A stretch of 64,000 bases of DNA from the NCBI RefSeq assembly GCF_050847355.1, contig NZ_CP193755.1, positions 2,294,001-2,358,000 of the forward strand, in the 5' to 3' direction. How positions within the stretch are numbered: position 1 is the stretch's first letter; every line of letters starts with the position of its first letter. This stretch comes from Limimaricola sp027213785 (lineage in GTDB: Bacteria > Pseudomonadota > Alphaproteobacteria > Rhodobacterales > Rhodobacteraceae). Positions 23,941 through 32,512 of this stretch are shown in pieces. Under the pieces are notes generated by a model that saw nothing but the letters and a program-made list of their open reading frames with translations, was not told where the DNA came from and searched no databases. The translations under genes were made by a program, and so were the position numbers.

Positions 23941-25478
23941 GCAAGCTGAAGATCTACGTCCCCCGTGACGCCGCCGCCCTCGCGGTCGATGCCGAGAAGG
24001 TCGCCGAGGCGGTACTGGCCGAGGCGAAGATCCGCGAAATCGAGGTCGAGCTGATCCGCAACGGCTCGCGCGGGATGCTCTGGCTGGAGCCGATGGTCGA
24101 GATCGAGAAGGATGGCACCCGCCATGCCTTCGGGCCGGTGACGCCGCACGACGTGCAGGCGCTGTTCGATGCCGATTGGGGCGATCACGCCCTCGCCCTC
24201 GGGCCGACCGAGGAAATCGACTGGATGAAGCGGCAGACCCGCCTCACCTTTGCCCGCGTCGGCGTGATCGATCCGCTGTCTCTCGATGCCTACGAGGCGC
24301 ATGGCGGGCTCAAGGGGCTGCGCCGGGCGCTGGAGATGACCGGCGCGGCGATCATCGACGAGATGAAGGAATCGGGACTGCGCGGTCGCGGCGGCGCCGG
24401 TTTCCCGACCGGCATCAAGTGGGACACGGTCCGGCTCGCCGAGGCGGACCAGAAATACATCGTCGCCAATGCCGACGAGGGCGATTCGGGCACCTTCGCC
24501 GACCGGATGCTGATGGAGGGCGATCCCTTCAGCCTGATCGAGGGCATGGCGATCGCGGGCATCTGCGTCGGCGCGACCAAGGGGTACATCTACCTGCGCT
24601 CGGAGTACCCGGAAGCGATCCACACCATGAACGAGGCGATCCGCATCGCCCGCGCGCGCGGCGTTCTCGGCGCCTCGGTGCTCGGCTCCGGCTTCGCCTA
24701 TGACATGGAGGTCCGCGTCGGCGCAGGCGCCTATGTCTGCGGCGAGGAAACCTCGCTCCTCAACAGCCTCGAGGGCAAGCGCGGCGTGGTGCGCGCCAAG
24801 CCGCCGCTCCCGGCGATCGAGGGCTTCCTCGGCAAGCCCACCGTGGTCAACAACATCATCTCGCTCGGCACCGTGCCGGTGATCTTCGAGAAGGGCGCGG
24901 CGCATTACCGCGACTTCGGTCTCGGGCGCTCGCGCGGCACGATCCCGATCCAGATCGCCGGCAACGTGAAGTACGGCGGTCTGTTCGAGACCGCCTTCGG
25001 CACGAGCTTGGGCGCGCTGGTCGACGAGATTGGCGGCGGCACCGCCTCGGGCCGCCCGGTCAAGGCGGTGCAGGTCGGCGGGCCGCTCGGGGCCTATTTC
25101 CCGCGCGACCTGTTCGACACCCCCTTCGGCTATGAGGAGTTCGACGGCGAGGGCGGGCTGATCGGCCATGCGGGCGTGGTGGTATTCGACGACACCGCCG
25201 ACATGCTCGGCATGGCGCGCTTCGCGATGGAGTTCTGCGCAGTCGAGAGCTGCGGCAAGTGCACGCCTTGCCGGATCGGCGCGGTGCGTGGGGTCGAGAC
25301 GGTCGACCGCATTGCACGGGGCGACGCCTCGGCGATCCCGCTGCTGACCGATCTGTGCGATACCATGAAGGACGGCTCGCTCTGCGCGCTGGGCGGCTTC
25401 ACCCCCTACCCCGTCATGTCGGCGCTCACCCATTTCCCAGACGATTTCCATGCCAATGCCAAGGAGGCGGCGGAATGA
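23937..25478 (+). CDS. fdsB: NAD-dependent formate dehydrogenase beta subunit
   Basis: A 513-residue NuoF-like flavoprotein. An N-terminal thioredoxin-like domain (residues 1-110) precedes the FMN/NAD-binding core with ESGLRGRGGAGFPTGIKW and ANADEGDSGTFADR, and the [4Fe-4S] site in ESCGKCTPCRIG plus a later Cys in LCALGG. It reduces NAD+ with electrons arriving from FdsA through the Fe-S chain. It overlaps fdsG and fdsA by ATGA on each side, which enforces stoichiometric translation. Confidence 0.96.
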   Translation: MSKLKIYVPRDAAALAVDAEKVAEAVLAEAKIREIEVELIRNGSRGMLWLEPMVEIEKDGTRHAFGPVTPHDVQALFDADWGDHALALGPTEEIDWMKRQTRLTFARVGVIDPLSLDAYEAHGGLKGLRRALEMTGAAIIDEMKESGLRGRGGAGFPTGIKWDTVRLAEADQKYIVANADEGDSGTFADRMLMEGDPFSLIEGMAIAGICVGATKGYIYLRSEYPEAIHTMNEAIRIARARGVLGASVLGSGFAYDMEVRVGAGAYVCGEETSLLNSLEGKRGVVRAKPPLPAIEGFLGKPTVVNNIISLGTVPVIFEKGAAHYRDFGLGRSRGTIPIQIAGNVKYGGLFETAFGTSLGALVDEIGGGTASGRPVKAVQVGGPLGAYFPRDLFDTPFGYEEFDGEGGLIGHAGVVVFDDTADMLGMARFAMEFCAVESCGKCTPCRIGAVRGVETVDRIARGDASAIPLLTDLCDTMKDGSLCALGGFTPYPVMSALTHFPDDFHANAKEAAE

Positions 25479-28426
25479 AAGACTTTCTGATCCCCTTTGA
25501 CGGTCCGGGCGGCACCGGGCTGCACGACGACCGCGACATGGGCACGCCCGCCTCGACCTCCACCAGCATGGTGACGTTGAGCATCGACGGCTTCGAGGTC
25601 ACGGTCCCCGAGGGCACCAGCGTGATGCGCGCCTCGGCCGAGCTGGGCATTCAGGTGCCCAAGCTCTGCGCCAGCGACAACATGGCCGCCTTCGGCTCCT
25701 GCCGGCTCTGCGTGGTCGAGATCGAGGGCCGTCGCGGCACCCCCGCCTCCTGCACCACCCCGGTGGCCGAGGGCATGGTGGTCCACACCCAGACCTCCAA
25801 GATCAAGAAGCTCCGCAAGGGGGTGATGGAGCTCTACATCTCCGACCACCCGCTCGACTGCCTGACCTGCGGCGCCAATGGCGATTGCGAGTTGCAGGAC
25901 ATGGCGGGCGCGGTGGGCCTGCGCGACGTGCGCTACACGCCCGGGGACAACCATTACGACCCCTCGGGCACCGGCGCGCGGAGCCAGGCCGAGGCGCGGC
26001 TGCGCGACCCTGTCGGGATCAACAACCCGCAATTCATCCCCAAGGATGATAGCAACCCCTACTTCACCTACGACCCCAGCAAATGCATCGTCTGCTCGCG
26101 CTGCGTGCGGGCCTGCGAAGAGGTGCAGGGCACCTTCGCGCTGACCATCGAGGGTCGCGGCTTCGACAGCCGGGTCTCGGCGGGCACCAAGCTCGACGAT
26201 TTCATGACCTCGGACTGCGTCTCCTGCGGCGCCTGCGTGCAGGCCTGCCCGACCGCGACGCTGCAGGAGAAGTCGGTGATCGAGATCGGCACGCCCGACC
26301 GCTCGGTCGTCACCACCTGCGCCTATTGCGGCGTCGGCTGCTCGTTCAAGGCCGAGATGCGCGGCGACGAGCTGGTGCGGATGACGCCCTACAAGCATGG
26401 CAAGGCCAATCGCGGCCATAGCTGCGTCAAGGGCCGCTTCGCCTATGGCTATGCCGCGCACAAGGACCGCATCCTCAACCCGATGATCCGCGACAGCATC
26501 GACGAGCCGTGGCGCGAGGTGTCCTGGGACGAGGCGATCGGCTTCGCCGCGAAAAGGATGCGTGGCATCCAGGAGCAATACGGCAAGAAGTCGATCGGCG
26601 TGATCACATCGTCGCGCTGCACCAACGAGGAGACCTACCTCGTCCAGAAGATGGCTCGCGCCGTCTTCGGCAACAACAACACCGATACCTGCGCCCGCGT
26701 CTGCCACTCACCCACGGGATACGGCCTCGGCCAGACCTACGGCACCTCGGCCGGGACGCAGGATTTCGATTCGGTCGAGGACACGGATGTGGTCGTCGTC
26801 ATCGGGGCCAACCCGACCGACGGCCACCCGGTCTTCGCGAGCCGCCTCAAGAAGCGGTTGCGGGAGGGGGCGAAGCTGATCGTCGTCGATCCTCGCCGGA
26901 TCGACCTCGTCAAATCGCCCCATATCGAGGCGGCCCATCACCTCGCGCTGCGGCCGGGCACCAACGTCGCGATCGTCACCGCCATGGCGCATGTGATCGT
27001 GACCGAAGGGCTCTACGACGAGGAATTCATCCGCACCCGCTGCGACTGGGAGGAGTTCCAGGACTACGTGGAGTTCGTGGCCAAGGAGCGTCATGCGCCC
27101 GAGGCGGTCGAGATGCTGACCGGCGTGCCCGCGCAGGAGCTGCGCGAGGCGGCGCGGCTCTATGCGACGGGGGGCAACGGCGCGATCTATTACGGTCTCG
27201 GCGTGACCGAGCACTCCCAGGGTTCGACCACCGTCATCGGCATCGCCAACCTCGCCATGCTGACCGGCAATATCGGTCGGCGCGGCGTCGGCGTGAACCC
27301 GTTGCGCGGCCAGAACAACGTGCAGGGCTCCTGCGACATGGGCTCCTTCCCGCACGAGCTTCCGGGCTACCGGCACGTCTCGGGCTCGGAGGTCCGCGAC
27401 GTGTTCGAGAGCCTGTGGAACGTCAAGCTCGACAGCGAGCCCGGCTTGCGCATCCCCAACATGCTGGACGCGGCCGTCGACGGCACCTTCAAGGGACTCT
27501 ATTGTCAGGGCGAGGACATCCTGCAATCCGATCCCGACACCAAGCACGTGGCGGCGGGCCTTGCGGCGATGGACTGCGTGATCGTGCAGGACCTGTTCCT
27601 GAACGAGACCGCGAACTACGCCCATGTCTTCCTGCCCGGCTCGACCTTCCTCGAAAAGGACGGGACCTTCACCAACGCCGAGCGCCGTATCAACCGCGTG
27701 CGCAAGGTCATGGCCCCGAAGAACGGCTACGCGGATTGGGAGGTGACGCAGCTCCTGGCGAACGCGATGGGCGGCGGCTGGACCTATACCCACCCCGCGC
27801 AGATCATGGCCGAGATCGCGGCGACGACGCCGAGCTTCGCCAATGTCAGCTACGAGCTGCTGGAGGAGAAGGGTTCGGTGCAGTGGCCCTGCAACGACGC
27901 TTCGCCCGAGGGCACGCCGCTCATGCATATCGACGGCTTCGTGCGCGGTCGCGGGCGCTTCATCCGCACCGAATACGTGGCGACGGATGAAAAGACCGGC
28001 CCGCGCTTCCCGCTTCTGCTCACCACGGGGCGGATCCTGTCGCAGTACAACGTGGGCGCGCAGACCCGGCGGACCGAGAACTCGCGCTGGCACGAGGAGG
28101 ACGTGCTGGAGATCCACCCGCACGACGCCGAGACACGCGGCGTGCGCGATGGCGATTACGTCCGCCTCGCCTCGCGTTCGGGCGAGACGTCGCTCAGGGC
28201 GCTGGTCACCGACCGGGTCAGCCCCGGCGTGGTCTACACCACCTTCCACCACCCGACGACGCAGGCCAACGTCATCACCACCGACTTCTCGGACTGGGCG
28301 ACCAACTGCCCGGAATACAAGGTGACGGCGGTGCAGGTCAGCCCGTCGAACGGCCCCTCCGAGTGGCAGCAGGACTACGACGCGCAGGCCGAGCAATCGC
28401 GCCGCATCCTGCCGGCGGCGGAATGA
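25475..28426 (+). CDS. fdsA: NAD-dependent formate dehydrogenase alpha (catalytic) subunit
   Basis: A 983-residue bis-molybdopterin-guanine-dinucleotide enzyme oxidising formate to CO2. From the N-terminus: a [2Fe-2S] NuoG-like domain, a His-liganded cluster site (HPLDCLTCGANGDC), two ferredoxin-type [4Fe-4S] motifs (CIVCSRCVRAC, CVSCGACVQAC), the proximal cluster site CAYCGVGC, then the molybdopterin domains. The metal-ligating residue is cysteine C410 in CARVCHSPT, followed by the catalytic His; no in-frame TGA is present, so it is not a selenoenzyme. The N-terminal 30 residues (KDFLIPFDGPGGTG...) are slightly longer than in R. capsulatus. ATG overlaps with fdsB and fdsC on both ends. Confidence 0.97.
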   Translation: MKDFLIPFDGPGGTGLHDDRDMGTPASTSTSMVTLSIDGFEVTVPEGTSVMRASAELGIQVPKLCASDNMAAFGSCRLCVVEIEGRRGTPASCTTPVAEGMVVHTQTSKIKKLRKGVMELYISDHPLDCLTCGANGDCELQDMAGAVGLRDVRYTPGDNHYDPSGTGARSQAEARLRDPVGINNPQFIPKDDSNPYFTYDPSKCIVCSRCVRACEEVQGTFALTIEGRGFDSRVSAGTKLDDFMTSDCVSCGACVQACPTATLQEKSVIEIGTPDRSVVTTCAYCGVGCSFKAEMRGDELVRMTPYKHGKANRGHSCVKGRFAYGYAAHKDRILNPMIRDSIDEPWREVSWDEAIGFAAKRMRGIQEQYGKKSIGVITSSRCTNEETYLVQKMARAVFGNNNTDTCARVCHSPTGYGLGQTYGTSAGTQDFDSVEDTDVVVVIGANPTDGHPVFASRLKKRLREGAKLIVVDPRRIDLVKSPHIEAAHHLALRPGTNVAIVTAMAHVIVTEGLYDEEFIRTRCDWEEFQDYVEFVAKERHAPEAVEMLTGVPAQELREAARLYATGGNGAIYYGLGVTEHSQGSTTVIGIANLAMLTGNIGRRGVGVNPLRGQNNVQGSCDMGSFPHELPGYRHVSGSEVRDVFESLWNVKLDSEPGLRIPNMLDAAVDGTFKGLYCQGEDILQSDPDTKHVAAGLAAMDCVIVQDLFLNETANYAHVFLPGSTFLEKDGTFTNAERRINRVRKVMAPKNGYADWEVTQLLANAMGGGWTYTHPAQIMAEIAATTPSFANVSYELLEEKGSVQWPCNDASPEGTPLMHIDGFVRGRGRFIRTEYVATDEKTGPRFPLLLTTGRILSQYNVGAQTRRTENSRWHEEDVLEIHPHDAETRGVRDGDYVRLASRSGETSLRALVTDRVSPGVVYTTFHHPTTQANVITTDFSDWATNCPEYKVTAVQVSPSNGPSEWQQDYDAQAEQSRRILPAAE

Positions 28427-29232
28427 GCGGCGGGCTGCATCCCTACAGGCGGGTTGCGGCTTATGACACGGGGGCGGCCGAAGCCGCCCCCGTCTCGCTG
28501 CCCGAAGAGACCCCAGTGGCGGTGGTCTACAACGGCTCGACCCAGGCGGTGATGATGACCACTCCCGCCGATATCGAGGATTTCGCGCGCGGCTTCACGA
28601 TCACCGAGGGCTTCGCCGAAGCGCATGAGATCGGCGAGGTCGAGATCATCGAACAGGCGATGGGCATCGAGGCCCGGATCTGGCTGCCCGAGAACCGGCA
28701 GGCCGCGCTCGATGCGCGCCGCCGGGCGCAGGTCGGCCCGGTGGGCTGCGGGCTGTGCGGCATCGACAGCCTCGCGCAGGCGGCGCGCGAGGTGCGCGCC
28801 GTGCCCGCCTCCGATCTCGTGCTGGCCCCGTCGGAGATCGCGGCGGCGCTCGACGGGTTGCGCGCGCGGCAGCCGCTGCATGACGAAACCCGCGCGGTCC
28901 ACGCGGCCGGGTTCTACGTGCCTGGACGGGGCATCGTGCTCGCCCGCGAGGATGTCGGCCGGCACAACGCGCTCGACAAGCTGGCGGGCGCGATGGCGGC
29001 CGCCGGGACCGATCCGGCATTGGGCGCGATCGTGCTGACCTCGCGGCTGTCGCTGGAGATGGTCCAGAAGACCGCGATGATCGGCGCGCCGGTGATGCTC
29101 TCGGTCTCGCAGCCCACCGCCCATGCGGTGCGGCTGGCCGAGGAGGCCGGTATCGCGCTCGTCACCCACAACCGCCACGGCACCCGCATCTTTACCCATC
29201 ACGCCCGCATAGGGAGCGCCCATGTCCTCTAG
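28423..29232 (+). CDS. fdsC: Formate dehydrogenase maturation protein FdhD/FdsC
   Basis: A 269-residue FdhD-family chaperone and sulphurtransferase-like factor that binds bis-MGD and delivers sulphurated cofactor to FdsA. The characteristic Cys pair is CGLC (in VGPVGCGLCGIDSL), and the cofactor-binding segment is AREDVGRHNALDKL. It starts at ATG 28423, overlapping fdsA by ATGA, and its last 11 bp overlap fdsD. FdsC is required for active enzyme in R. capsulatus. Confidence 0.95.
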   Translation: MSGGLHPYRRVAAYDTGAAEAAPVSLPEETPVAVVYNGSTQAVMMTTPADIEDFARGFTITEGFAEAHEIGEVEIIEQAMGIEARIWLPENRQAALDARRRAQVGPVGCGLCGIDSLAQAAREVRAVPASDLVLAPSEIAAALDGLRARQPLHDETRAVHAAGFYVPGRGIVLAREDVGRHNALDKLAGAMAAAGTDPALGAIVLTSRLSLEMVQKTAMIGAPVMLSVSQPTAHAVRLAEEAGIALVTHNRHGTRIFTHHARIGSAHVL

Positions 29233-29482
29233 AACCACCGACGAAAAGCTCGTCTACATGGCGAACCAGATCGCCACCTTCTTTGAAAGCCAGGCCGAGG
29301 GCACCCGCGCCGAACGCGTGGCCGAGCATCTGCGCTCGTTCTGGGAGCCGCGAATGCGCGACCGGCTGTTCGAGATGATGGATGCGGGTCGGGCCGAGGA
29401 TCTGAAGCCCTTGGCACGCAAGGGCGCCGAGATCTGGCGCGCGCATGGCCAGGCCGTTCCGGCCCACTCCGAAGAGGAGTGA
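29222..29482 (+). CDS. fdsD: Formate dehydrogenase delta subunit FdsD
   Basis: An 86-residue small protein (DUF/FdsD family) with the conserved KLVYMANQIATFFESQ start and HLRSFWEPRMRDRL core. In R. capsulatus FdsD is needed for formate dehydrogenase activity and assists assembly rather than catalysis. It overlaps fdsC by 11 bp and closes the fdsGBACD operon. A copy of the dispersed motif follows 29 bp downstream. Confidence 0.93.
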   Translation: MSSRTTDEKLVYMANQIATFFESQAEGTRAERVAEHLRSFWEPRMRDRLFEMMDAGRAEDLKPLARKGAEIWRAHGQAVPAHSEEE

Positions 29483-29510
29483 AGCCTCCCGGCTCCAGCC
29501 GCACCCTTCC

Positions 29511-29533
29511 CTTTCATCTTTCCACAAATACGC
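29511..29533 (-). repeat. Dispersed motif, copy 2 (minus orientation)
   Basis: Reverse complement reads gcgtatttgtggaaagatga, one base different from the commonest form. It lies in the intergenic space after fdsD. Confidence 0.6.
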
Positions 29534-29588
29534 ATGGCGCAGCCCGGCGGGCCAAACCCGGCCTTCCGGGCCTCGACCAGCCCGAAGG

Positions 29589-29617
29589 CCCTTTTCGGAG
29601 GTATCCCCGAAAAAGGG
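29589..29617. terminator. Imperfect hairpin between fdsD and the convergent small gene
   Basis: CCCTTTTCGG (29589-29598) pairs with CCGAAAAAGGG (29607-29617) with one bulged A. It sits between the convergent fds operon and the small gene at 29633, so it may end both transcripts. The flanking sequence (about 29545-29590) contains further short G/C inverted repeats. Confidence 0.55.
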
Positions 29618-29632
29618 TTGGGACAGGCGCGC

Positions 29633-29869
29633 TCAGCTTTCCGACTTCGCCCGGTAGATCCCTTCGGGCAGGTGCAGCGCCGCGCCCAGTTCCCTCGCCT
29701 GATGCAGCGACAGGGTGATGCGGACCACCGCATCACGCCGGGGGTCGTATTGCTCCACCGTGACGCAATCCTCGAAGGCGCAGACGGTGACGTCCTCCTG
29801 CAGGTTCGCCGTCCCCTCGTCGACGAGGGTGACCACGGTGGCGTCGAAATCGTGCTCGATGGTAAACAT
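29633..29869 (-). CDS. Small conserved-looking protein of unknown function
   Basis: A 78-residue acidic protein beginning MFTIEHDFDATVVTLVDEG and containing FEDCVTVEQYDPRRD and ARELGAALHLPEGIYR. No signal peptide or membrane segment; secondary structure looks beta-rich in the first half with a C-terminal helix. I do not recognise a named family, though the regular codon usage and compact fold suggest a real gene. It is divergent from the M48 peptidase gene (151 bp between starts) and convergent with the fds operon. Confidence 0.65.
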   Translation of the reverse strand: MFTIEHDFDATVVTLVDEGTANLQEDVTVCAFEDCVTVEQYDPRRDAVVRITLSLHQARELGAALHLPEGIYRAKSES

Positions 29870-30020
29870 GGCCCCAGCCTAGGCAGGCCCGGTCCGTGCC
29901 GCAAGCGCGACGGCAACCCCATGCCGATCGCGTGAACGGCGCCCCCGCGGGACTGGCCGCGCCCGGGCCGCACCGCTAGGATCATCTGCAAAGCCCTCAG
30001 ACAACCGGAAATTCCTGCCG

Positions 30021-30794
30021 ATGCTGTCACGCCTCACTCTCCTCGCCCTGGCCGCCGGCCTCGGGCTCTCGGCCTGTGCACCCCCCGTCGTGGTCGCCAC
30101 CGGCCCGCAGCGAACCACCACCGTCACCCGCCCCGGCACCCCGGCCCCGACCCAGGTGACCGTCTCTAAGGGGCCCGGCGTGGTGGCCGACCCCGATGCC
30201 GCCCGCATCGCCGCGCGCAATTTCGTGCGGGTGGTCGAACGGCTCGAGCCGGTCGCCGAACAGGTCTGCCGCGCCAACGCGCCGCAGCTCGATTGCGATT
30301 TCCGGATCGTCGTCGATGACCGCCCCGGCCAGCCCGCCAACGCCTACCAGACCCGCGATGCGCAGGGACGGCCGATCCTCGCCTTCACCGTGGCGCTGCT
30401 GGGCGAGGTACGAAACGCCGACGAGCTCGCTTTCGTGCTCAGCCACGAGGCGGCGCATCACATCGCCGGCCATCTCGACCGGCAGAGCCGCAACGCCGCA
30501 ATCGGCGCCACGGTGTTCGGCCAGCTCGCCAGCGGACTGGGTGGCGGCAACGCCGATGTGGTGCGCACGGCGCAGCAGATCGGCGCGGGCGTCGGCGCGC
30601 GCAGCTACTCCAAGGATTTCGAACTGGAGGCCGATGCGCTGGGCACCACCATCGCCAAGCGCGCGGGCTACGATCCCGTCAATGGCGCCCAGTTCTTCCT
30701 GCGAATCCCGGATCCGGGCGACACCTTCCTCGGGACCCACCCGCCGAACGCGCAGCGCATGGAGATCGTCCGCCGTACCGCTGCGGGCCTCTGA
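30021..30794 (+). CDS. M48-family metallopeptidase, lipoprotein
   Basis: A 257-residue zinc peptidase. The signal peptide ends in lipobox LSAC, giving lipidated C19. The zinc motif is HEAAH (H142, E143, H146), and the third ligand is E203 in FELEADALG, as in the M48 family (LoiP/BepA-like). Residues 20-60 are a Pro/Thr-rich linker. It probably acts on misfolded outer-membrane proteins in the periplasm, as the BepA/LoiP group does; this is inference from family. It is followed by a strong bidirectional terminator shared with the convergent hemolysin III-like gene. Confidence 0.9.
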   Translation: MLSRLTLLALAAGLGLSACAPPVVVATGPQRTTTVTRPGTPAPTQVTVSKGPGVVADPDAARIAARNFVRVVERLEPVAEQVCRANAPQLDCDFRIVVDDRPGQPANAYQTRDAQGRPILAFTVALLGEVRNADELAFVLSHEAAHHIAGHLDRQSRNAAIGATVFGQLASGLGGGNADVVRTAQQIGAGVGARSYSKDFELEADALGTTIAKRAGYDPVNGAQFFLRIPDPGDTFLGTHPPNAQRMEIVRRTAAGL

Positions 30795-30825
30795 CGCGAT
30801 CTTCTGAACGGGCCGAAAGCCGGTC

Positions 30826-30849
30826 GGGGGTGCTCAGCCGAGCACCCCC
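30826..30849. terminator. Bidirectional intrinsic hairpin
   Basis: Perfect 10-bp stem GGGGGTGCTC (30826-30835) with GAGCACCCCC (30840-30849), loop AGCC. It lies 31 bp after the M48 gene and covers the last codons and stop of the convergent hemolysin III-like gene. There is no long T-run on either side. Confidence 0.7.
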
Positions 30850-31490
30850 ATCGTGATCGCGGCAAAGAAGCAGGCCGAGGCGGCCAACACGAAGCCGTGC
30901 CAGATCGCGTTGGAAAAGCGCAGCTTTTCCCACAGGAAGAAGATCACGCCGGCCGAGTAGAGCAGCCCGCCGATGACCACCAGCACGGTCGAGGCCACCG
31001 GCAGCGTCAGCGCCAACGACCAGACCAGCGCGGTGCTGAGCCAGCCGAGGAGGAGGTAGAGCGTCGGCCCGAGCCGGCCCGGGCTTTTCCAGAAGAACAG
31101 TCGCGAGATCGCGCCGCCCAGCGCCACCGCCCAGACCACCGCGAGGATCGCATAGGCGAAGGCCGAGCCGATCAGCACAACCAGCGGCGTGTAGGTGCCC
31201 GCGATCTTCAGATAGATCGCCGCATGGTCGATCCGCCGCAGCACCGGCCTGAGCCCGGTCCATGGAGTCATGTGGTAGAAGGCCGAGGCCGTGAAGGTCG
31301 CGACCAGCGCGCCGCCATAGACGGCGACGGCGGCGATCCGGCCCGCCTGCGCCTCCGCCGCCATCGCCGAGAACACGATGAGCAGCACCGCGCCGGTCAG
31401 CGCGAAGGTCACGCCGAGCGCATGGATCACGCCATCGGCGATGCGCTCGGAACGGGCATAGGCGGGATAGTCTTCGTGTTGAGGTGTCAT
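30834..31490 (-). CDS. Hemolysin III family membrane protein (PAQR-like)
   Basis: A 218-residue protein with seven predicted transmembrane segments. Conserved metal-binding residues of the family are visible: SAFYHMTPW (His), RRIDHAAIYLKIAGTYTPL (Asp and His region) and the C-terminal AIWHGFVL (His). The family includes Bacillus hemolysin III and the eukaryotic PAQR receptors; the bacterial members' activity is uncertain and haemolysis should not be assumed. It starts at ATG 31490, divergent from dgkA. Confidence 0.9.
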   Translation of the reverse strand: MTPQHEDYPAYARSERIADGVIHALGVTFALTGAVLLIVFSAMAAEAQAGRIAAVAVYGGALVATFTASAFYHMTPWTGLRPVLRRIDHAAIYLKIAGTYTPLVVLIGSAFAYAILAVVWAVALGGAISRLFFWKSPGRLGPTLYLLLGWLSTALVWSLALTLPVASTVLVVIGGLLYSAGVIFFLWEKLRFSNAIWHGFVLAASACFFAAITMGVLG

Positions 31491-31644
31491 GGGTCACATC
31501 TAGCGCGGAGCGGCGGCCGGTGCAGGGGGCATTGGTACAGGTCGCAGCGTCACCGGCATTTCATTGCTGCCGGCAAGGCCTCGGCGCGTCTTGGCTTCGC
31601 CCGGCAGAGCGGCCATTCTGCGCGCTCCGATCCGGGAGCCGAAG

Positions 31645-32004
31645 ATGCGCGAACATTACGAGAGGCTGCGCATGCGCGCGGTCTGGTCCTGGCAGGGCCT
31701 CAAGCATATCTGGAACACCGAGGGCAGCCTGCACCAATGGATGTGGGCCAATATCGTCTCGGCCGGCCTCGCCTTCCTGCTGCCACTCTCGGCCGGCGAG
31801 CGGGGCATGCTGCTGATGGGCGGCGTCATGGTGCTGGCCTTCGAATGCCTCAACACCGCGATCGAGCGGGTGGTCGACGACGTGAGCGAAGAACGCCGCG
31901 AACTGGCCAAGCAGGCCAAGGATTCGGGGAGTGCCGCGGTGGCGGTGGCGGGCGCGGCGGTGGGGCTCGCCTGGATCTGCGTGCTGGGGGGGCTGGTACT
32001 CTGA
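31645..32004 (+). CDS. dgkA: Diacylglycerol kinase DgkA
   Basis: A 119-residue prokaryotic diacylglycerol kinase that phosphorylates diacylglycerol for re-use in phospholipid synthesis. Three membrane helices are apparent; the catalytic segment is AFECLNTAIERVVDDVS. I chose ATG 31645 (MREHYERLRMRAVWSWQGLKHI), preceded by gggag, over an ATG 27 codons upstream that adds atypical residues. The gene converges on the DUF1993 pseudogene with a 13-bp gap. Confidence 0.92.
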   Translation: MREHYERLRMRAVWSWQGLKHIWNTEGSLHQWMWANIVSAGLAFLLPLSAGERGMLLMGGVMVLAFECLNTAIERVVDDVSEERRELAKQAKDSGSAAVAVAGAAVGLAWICVLGGLVL

Positions 32005-32017
32005 CCCGCACCCCGTT

Positions 32018-32508
32018 TCAGTCGATCCAGCTGAACCCTTCGGGGTAGCGATGCAGCCCGTCGAAATCGGCCTTGCCCACCGGCACGCCCTGCGCCCGCA
32101 GGATCGCATGTGCCATCGACAGGTGGAACCACAGGTTCGGCAGGGCGAAAGCGGCGAGATAGGCCTCGGGTGACTGCTCCAGATCGGCAAAGCCTGCCCG
32201 ATGCGCGATACCTTCGACCAATGGCGCCTCGGGCATGGCCTCGATCGCGGCGCGCGCATCGGCGAGGCATGCTGCAAGGCTTTCGACGTCGAACGCGGGA
32301 TCGGTGTCCGGCGGCGCCTGGCCGATCAACGGCAATGTGGATCTGACGCGAAGCCCACGCAGATGCCGATCTGCTCGGCGAACCCGAACTGGTCGGGCAC
32401 TAGCCGGACCTCCATGCAACCGGCCCGCGCTCCGATCCCGAGCAACACCCCGGCCCGGTCGAGCGCGTGAAGCGCGGTGGAGCGGGCCAGGGCGAGCGTC
32501 GGGTCCAT
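32018..32508 (-). pseudogene. DUF1993 family gene disrupted by a frameshift
   Basis: Two overlapping minus-strand frames together encode a DUF1993 protein. The first frame (from ATG 32508) supplies MDPTLALARSTALHAL to VRLVPDQFGFAEQIGICVGFA and then hits TGA at 32326. The second frame supplies RSTLPLIGQAPPDTDPAF onward to the family's C-terminal signature DFDGLHRYPEGFSW and the stop at 32018. Continuity is lost by one base near 32341-32355. It lies 4 bp after the aspS stop. The break could be a true mutation or a sequencing/assembly error; the regular coding on both sides suggests it is recent if real. Confidence 0.75.
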
Positions 32509-32512
32509 GTCT

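Noticed and set aside
25475..28426. FdsA as a selenoenzyme
   Set aside because: The metal-ligand position (residue 410) is encoded by TGC and no in-frame TGA or SECIS-like hairpin is present.
30834..31490. Calling the hemolysin III-like protein a toxin
   Set aside because: The family consists mostly of housekeeping membrane proteins and no toxin-associated context is present.
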